The notes beneath the pieces are model-generated. The model was not told the DNA's origin. It saw only the letters and a program-made list of their open reading frames with translations, and searched no databases. Position numbers and translations under genes: made by a program. Shown in pieces: positions 58,874-64,000 of a DNA stretch of 64,000 nt; the stretch's first letter is position 1, and each line of letters opens with the position of its first letter. Location of the stretch: contig JAAOMT010000512.1 in NCBI GenBank assembly GCA_016748015.1, forward strand, positions 1,560,893-1,624,892, read 5' to 3'. Source of the stretch: Geosiphon pyriformis. Taxonomy: Eukaryota; Glomeromycota; Glomeromycetes; Archaeosporales; Geosiphonaceae.

Positions 58874-59519
58874 CAATCGTTGAGAATATAGTTAGGACTC
58901 GGTTTCGGGACTTTAGACTTTTTTCTTCATCTCTTCTCATAAGTAGACGATAATTATCATATCTATGTCGTTTTTTCAGCCCTTACAAAAAATCTTCCTT
59001 ATTCTTTTTCGCCCATTCATCATCATCATCTTCTTCTTCACTTTCAATTTTTATTCTGTAATATTTAGAAGTATAGGCGTATTGATGCTTTATTTCCTAG
59101 CCCTGTTTATTCGCTTTTGTATCATAAATTGTTTGAGTTTTTGCATCTCTATTTACTGATCTTTGATCTTTGATTGATCTTTTTTATCTGCAGTACACCC
59201 TTCCACCTTTTTTTTTTTTTTTTTTACCATTATTGGTGATTTGATTACCTTTCACTTTTTTCTCCATTCTTCACTCTTTTACCAATTTTGGACCATATTC
59301 ATTGTTTTAAATTTATAAGGGTATCTATACAATTTAGAGTCTTTTGAAAACGTGACCGCTCTGACCAAAATCTACCACCCACATTTCTATAATCCTTTTG
59401 GCATTTGTAATGGCTAAATGATAATGACAGAGAGTCAAGGAAAGGAAGCTTTATTGTTATATGAAGATGGCTGCTTGCTTTGATTAAAAATTGCATGATA
59501 AGCTTTGCCGATTTCTATC

Positions 59520-59609
<90 letters not shown>

Positions 59610-60412
59610 GGATCATCATCATAATATTCGATTCCGTAAGCCGAGATGCGTCTTTATATTGTTTTCGATTTGCGTACGGGTGAACATTGAAATGATTTCC
59701 TTAGAATATTATTGCCTTTTCCTAGTATTTGGCGACTGGTTATTCTGATTACTTGCAGATGAACATCATTATATCACACTATGAAATAGGCATTGACTCG
59801 GAATTTTATCGATGATTGCAATATGATGAAAGATTGGGGTCTGCCTTTTGGCTTCCGGCCGATAATTAAACCATCCACATGTGTCCTTTAGAATCTTGCA
59901 CTGACCAACTTGGTCGAAATATCGCATAAAAAAGCTCTGAAGTGAACTAATTTCGAACCATGGGTTTTTATATAATATATATATTAAAGAAATTTTGATA
60001 TTTCCACTATCCATAAAACCTGTAATTGTATATTCCTTACGTAATGTATCGTTTGAAATTTATTATTGGGAACATTAATTTATTATACAAACTAAATAAA
60101 TTAGGTTAGGATTCATAAAAGTTCACAATTTCAAAAAGCGACACTGCAAGAATTTCTCTTTGACGAGCCAGATTCCATTAATGATGATCAAAAATTCCAA
60201 AGATCGAGAAAGGCCAAAGATTTTCATGATTTATAGACCCTAACAGATATTCTCTTGCATATTGCCCCGTCACACAATCGAGCGTAAAGGAAAATAAAAG
60301 TTAATATCGCATATAATTTGTGGATAGAAATTAATAATAACCATGAAAAGCAGATTATCTTTATTGGACTCATACGGTCGAAAATGGTTTGTCATTTCAC
60401 GACTGTCAAAAA
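58874..60412. other. Intergenic region between converging genes
   Basis: Lies between the 3' ends of the KASH-like (+) and LRR (-) genes, so it should hold both 3' untranslated regions. Apart from the CAT repeat and T17 near 59,209 I see no coding pattern. Confidence 0.5.
59521..59609. repeat. (CAT)n microsatellite
   Basis: Nearly 30 perfect trinucleotide units, followed by one G and three more units. Reads as poly-His, poly-Ile or poly-Ser depending on the frame, but without coding context. Confidence 0.95.
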
Positions 60413-61608
60413 TCAACCAACATCTTTCTTCCGAAGAAATTGTCGCAAAAAAAAACTCGCCACTTTATCCAACCAATAAATGTCAATTTCAGCATTTTTC
60501 CAACAATTTGTAGAACATAACCGAACCAACAAAGGGATGCATTTGTTTTGCAATAGTTCACTGTGCCAAATCACGAATACAACTTCTGGCTCAAAGAATA
60601 TCCCACCACATAAGACGCATCTATTCGTTTTCATCGCGTGAGAAACTCGCGAAAAAAGGTTTACTGGGATCTCGAGGTTCCTGGAAAGAAGTGGAAATAA
60701 ATTCGCCGAGGTACATTGACGTGCGGCAAGATCCAAAAGTGCTGATGGATGATTGTTTCGACGAATCAGAAGATATGAAGGTGATGTCGCTGTTTGCATT
60801 TGATAAAAATCTGTCGAGTCTGAAGAAGAGGATAATGGCATGACAAAAGGATTTGGATTTATATTAAGGATTTTGAGGTTTGGTAGGCCAAGAATTTCTA
60901 AGGGAAGTGAAGTCTAAAACATAATAATTAGATTGCTTTCTACATTGTATTTTCAAGTTATAAAAGAATTAAACATTGAGGAAAGAACTCACCAAAAGAT
61001 TATTGCCAACGGATAATTCTACCAAGTTCTTTAGGGAATGAATATCAGGTGGAAGAAATTTCAATTTATTATTTCCTATTAATGATGAAGTCCAGATGGT
61101 AGAAATTAATTGTTTTGGTAATTACACTTCAAGTTTTCATTGTACTTGATAACTCACTTAAACTCAAGACTTTCAAATTATTTAACTGCCATAACCACTG
61201 TGGAAGCTTAGTTAGTTTGTTAGAGGCTAAAAACAACTCCAGGGACTTATTAGATACCCCTGTTTGTTCAAGCATAACATGATATCGAAGCTCGGCAAGT
61301 TCGATAGGTAATTCACGTAGTTGAAGATTTGATAGATCCACATAATGATATCCGTTTTCAATGGTATTCTGTATGAGTTTTATGGCTTTAGCGGCAGGCT
61401 TCTGAAGAGCCTCGTTATTAACCTCAACAATAGAAGAATGGCAAGTCTGGGACTCTAGTTTTTCGGTTGTTGAGAAATGATTCCTGGTTTCCCTGGACAA
61501 GATTGAAGGGAAACAACTACTGCTATTGGGGGGAACCCTTGGGTCTCTGGAAGCCAACTTTGTAAGTGATTTATTGCAAATTTGAGTGAGTTTTGCGACA
61601 AAAGCCAA
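60413..61608 (-). CDS. Leucine-rich repeat protein with Cys-rich C-terminus
   Basis: Three exons: 61,608-61,158, 61,075-60,993 and 60,913-60,413; in-frame GT-AG joins give 344 residues. A Ser-rich N-terminus is followed by about five LRRs from VDLSNLQLRELPIELAEL through LASNKLTKLPQWLWQLNNLK, NKLKFLPPDIHSLKNL and PLEILGLPNLKILNINPN. The C-terminal third contains CVLCGG and, 40 residues on, CSTNC, a spacing that could bind a metal; similar tails occur in other fungal LRR proteins. LRRs usually bind partner proteins; the specific partner is unknown. The gene is divergent from MGST3 with 512 bp between start codons. Confidence 0.75.
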
Positions 61609-62120
61609 CTATAGGAAGATAAAAAATTGGCTGCTTAAGTTTTGCGAGGAATAAGGACAATGAAGGAACTCTTCCTCGGTTTGGACTTTTGAATCAAAAG
61701 ACACATATGTTCAAAATGAAGAGTTTTATTTACATGGTTCAAGCTATAATTTTACAAAAGAACTTTTGAATATATCGATTCCAAATCCGTAATTGTAATG
61801 ACGATTAGAGTTTAATATTATAAACGTTATTATGGAAAAAAATTTTTAATGTTTATTTATTAATATTAAAAATAGTTGGAATTACGGATCAAAAACGTGA
61901 TCTGTTCCGGAAAAACATAAATTCTTTTTGCCATGCTCTCACGCGACTTCCATCTTTGTCAGCATTAAACTTTTTAATTAATGGAAAATTCCAAGGGAGC
62001 TGTTGATAAAATTTGATCCGATATCTTTTTACCGTGTAGATCTCTAGAAATTTTCTACATATAAAGTTGGCCTTGATGAAATGTCGGACCATTAAACCTT
62101 CACGAAATTTTTATTCTACA
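61609..62120. other. Divergent intergenic region (LRR / MGST3)
   Basis: 512 bp between two start codons, likely with promoters for both. No specific element recognised; the ORF at 61,889-62,092 overlaps nothing and is not supported. Confidence 0.5.
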
Positions 62121-62907
62121 ATGACTACCACTATCTATGTTCCCCGTGAATACGGATATGTGAGCTTATGTTAAATATTACATTCTTTTCAAGTTTTACC
62201 ACTTCATAAGTAAATTTTTTTTCATCTTACAGGTAATCGCCACCGGAATCGCTACCGCCTTTTTAAGCACCTATCTTGGCATTAAGGTAACAGGGTTCAG
62301 AAAAGAGGCTGGTGTACCATATCCGTATCGTAAGTATAAGTAAAAGGGTTAAAGACACAAAATTCAAAAATTTTCATAAACAACGTCTTTTTAACTTGGT
62401 TGATTTTGAATGTAGTTTACGCTGAAAAATCTGAGGCTGAAAAAGACGTAAAGAAACATACATTCAATTGCTATCAACGCGCCCATCAGGTTTTTATTTT
62501 TTATTGAATGTTTGCTATAATTTGAATCACAATGGCTCAAAACTTTTATCTTATACTGCGGAAATTGTCAAATTAATGTGACTATTTGTTATTACCATAG
62601 AATATGCTGGAAAGTTATCCACAGACCTTATTTATGTTTGTATATCTTTGATTGAGGACATTTTTTGATATTTTTTCTTTGAAACTAAATCGTTTAATTT
62701 TTCAAAAGGCTTGCTGTTGGGGGAATCCGATACCCGATAATCGCATCAATCGGTGGTCTAATCTGGATCGCGGGTCGAATAGCGTATGCAAATGGTTATT
62801 ATTCTGGTGAACCGCAGAAACGTTCGCATGGTAGATTTGGCTATTTGGGCGTGATTACGTTATTGGGTGTCAGCATCGCTACTTCTGTCAATCTTTTGTT
62901 TGGCTAA
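62121..62907 (+). CDS. MGST3: Microsomal glutathione S-transferase 3-like (MAPEG)
   Basis: Five exons: 62,121-62,159, 62,233-62,329, 62,416-62,489, 62,601-62,635, 62,709-62,907; all GT-AG and in frame, 147 residues, the usual MAPEG size. Begins MTTTIYVPREYGYVIATG. Helix 1 (IATGIATAFLSTYLGIKV), then a loop with YPYLYAEKSEAEKDVKKHTF, the MAPEG signature RAHQNMLESYPQ (Arg, Asn and Glu of the glutathione-binding motif), helix 3 (YPIIASIGGLIWIAGRIAYA) and helix 4 near the C-terminus (VITLLGVSIATSVNLLFG). These integral membrane enzymes conjugate or reduce lipid hydroperoxides with glutathione in ER or mitochondrial membranes. The exon 4 donor (GTTTGT) was chosen because it keeps the frame; the neighbouring GTATAT would not. 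Confidence 0.9.
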
Positions 62908-63219
62908 TTGATCAGTCGATTTTCGTGATTCAATTTCTTAATGTCAGTTATTTTAATACAATATGGAAATTTTCGACATTCCTTAATAACGATATTATCG
63001 AGCAATTTGCAGAATATGTCTATTAGCAAACACCCACATTTAATGAAGAAAATAATTCTTATACTTGGTGAAAAATAGTGGGTCGATTTCAAGATAATAA
63101 TTCGATAACTGTTTTTAATGTGATGTCCAGTCATTATTAATGAAACATAGGGAAATGCTAAAAGGTTTATAGTTCAGAATTGTATGTAGTAACTCAATGC
63201 CTTTTGTGAATAATAAAAT
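62908..63219. other. Convergent 3' region (MGST3 / EF-Tu)
   Basis: 312 bp between the two stop codons. AATAAA-like signals on both strands (for example AATAAAAT near 63,211). No gene. Confidence 0.5.
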
Positions 63220-64000
63220 CTACTCAAGGATTTGCGTAATGACACCTAGAGTTTTTAAAATATATTATTTGATCAATCAAAATAATTTATACGTGAATTT
63301 CCCAAGTCAATAAAAAACAAAAGAATCACCTACCCGTTCCAACTGTTTTACCACCTTCTCGTACTGTGAACCGCAATCCGGGCTCAATAGCCATATCGTG
63401 CACAAGCTCACATTTAAGCGTAACATTGTCCCCAGGCATCACCAATTTCTCTTGTGCATTTTCTGTGCCTTCTGGATGCGAGAGCACCACAGTAACATCC
63501 GAAGTTCGGAAAAACATTTGAGGTCTATATGATTGCATGAACGGTGTATGTCTTCCACCTTCCTCTTTCGTCAACACGTACATTTGTGCTAAAAATTTTT
63601 TATGTGATTTCACAGTTCCCGGAGCACAAAGGACTTGTCCTCTTCGGATTTGTTCACGTTTCACACCACGCAATAATGCACCCATATTATCACCAGCCAT
63701 TCCTTTATCCAGCTCTTTATGAAACATTTCAACGCCAGTAAGGGTAGTTTTCAAAGTTGGACCCATACCAACAATCTCAACTTCTTGACCTTTAAGACAT
63801 GTACCTCGTTCAACTCGACCAGTGGCAACAGTACCGCGACCAGAGATGGAAAATACATCTGAAAAATAAAAAAGTAAGAATAAATTCTAATGATATCGAT
63901 TTGATTCTTATCTATATACCTTCAACCGGCATTAAAAATGGTTTATCGAAATCTCTCAGCGGGGTTGGTATATGTGAGTCGACAGCATCCATTAATTTCC
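63220..64000 (-). CDS. TUF1: Mitochondrial elongation factor Tu, C-terminal part
   Basis: Exons visible: 64,000 and beyond to 63,920, 63,858-63,334 and 63,245-63,220; the 5' part lies off-window. The visible protein runs from [20 protein letters not shown] through domain II ([16 protein letters not shown]) and domain III ([62 protein letters not shown]) to GVITQILE and stop. EF-Tu delivers aminoacyl-tRNA to the mitochondrial ribosome. The PTP-R-D-DKPF stretch and bacterial-type domains II/III show it is EF-Tu rather than cytosolic EF-1A. The last exon codes only eight residues plus stop. The GTPase domain cannot be assessed here. Confidence 0.93.

Noticed and set aside
59480-59748. Poly-His and poly-Ile ORFs
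   Set aside because: Products of the (CAT)n microsatellite in an intergenic region, with no flanking coding signal.
1-64000. tRNA or rRNA genes
   Set aside because: No cloverleaf-like box A/B pairs or rRNA-like sequence were noticed by eye; a covariance-model scan would be needed to exclude them.

Overview
The window is nuclear DNA from a fungus. It is very AT-rich, and its genes have short GT-AG introns. An N-terminal reading frame of a non-LTR element at 40-47 kb looks like the LINE family that fills genomes of arbuscular mycorrhizal fungi (Glomeromycotina, for example Rhizophagus). The genus cannot be fixed from sequence alone.

The window has two compartments. Positions 1 to about 46,990 hold almost nothing but transposons. 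The oldest layer (G) is a badly decayed minus-strand Ty3/gypsy element, now scattered over 7,612-12,194, 19,855-20,577 and 36,681-37,511. Younger relatives were inserted into it: E (1,409-7,611, +), A (12,195-19,854, -), C (20,578-36,680, -) and a solo LTR (37,512-38,225). E was itself hit by F, whose 3' end occupies 1-1,408. C was hit by D (25,820-33,550, +) and by another solo LTR (33,780-34,444). Most junctions show a 4-bp target duplication. These elements share an architecture: LTR (TGTTA...TAACA), a primer-binding site, gag with a CCHC knuckle, pol (protease, reverse transcriptase, RNase H, integrase), and a third ORF of about 250 codons that ends inside the 3' LTR. Two signals stand out. 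The heptamer TTTAAAC/T sits one codon before the gag stop in all four copies, with pol in the -1 frame. ORF3 is again in -1 relative to pol. After an AT desert (38,226-40,087) comes a decayed LINE (40,088-46,990, -) with ORF1 (RRM-like, CCHC) and ORF2 (endonuclease, RT, RNase H, zinc finger).

From about 47 kb the sequence becomes a gene compartment with microsatellites: an acyl-protein thioesterase pseudogene (-), a PTC7-type PP2C phosphatase (-), a poorly resolved multi-exon gene (+), an EF-hand/coiled-coil/tail-anchored protein that looks like a KASH protein (+), a leucine-rich-repeat protein (-), an MGST3-type MAPEG enzyme (+), and the 3' part of mitochondrial elongation factor Tu (-). These genes are individually transcribed; no operon-like organisation is seen.

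Transposon decay is dominated by transitions. The two LTRs of A differ by about 40 transitions and one transversion in roughly 530 aligned bases, many at CpA/TpG, which resembles RIP or cytosine deamination. All counts and exon borders were read by eye.
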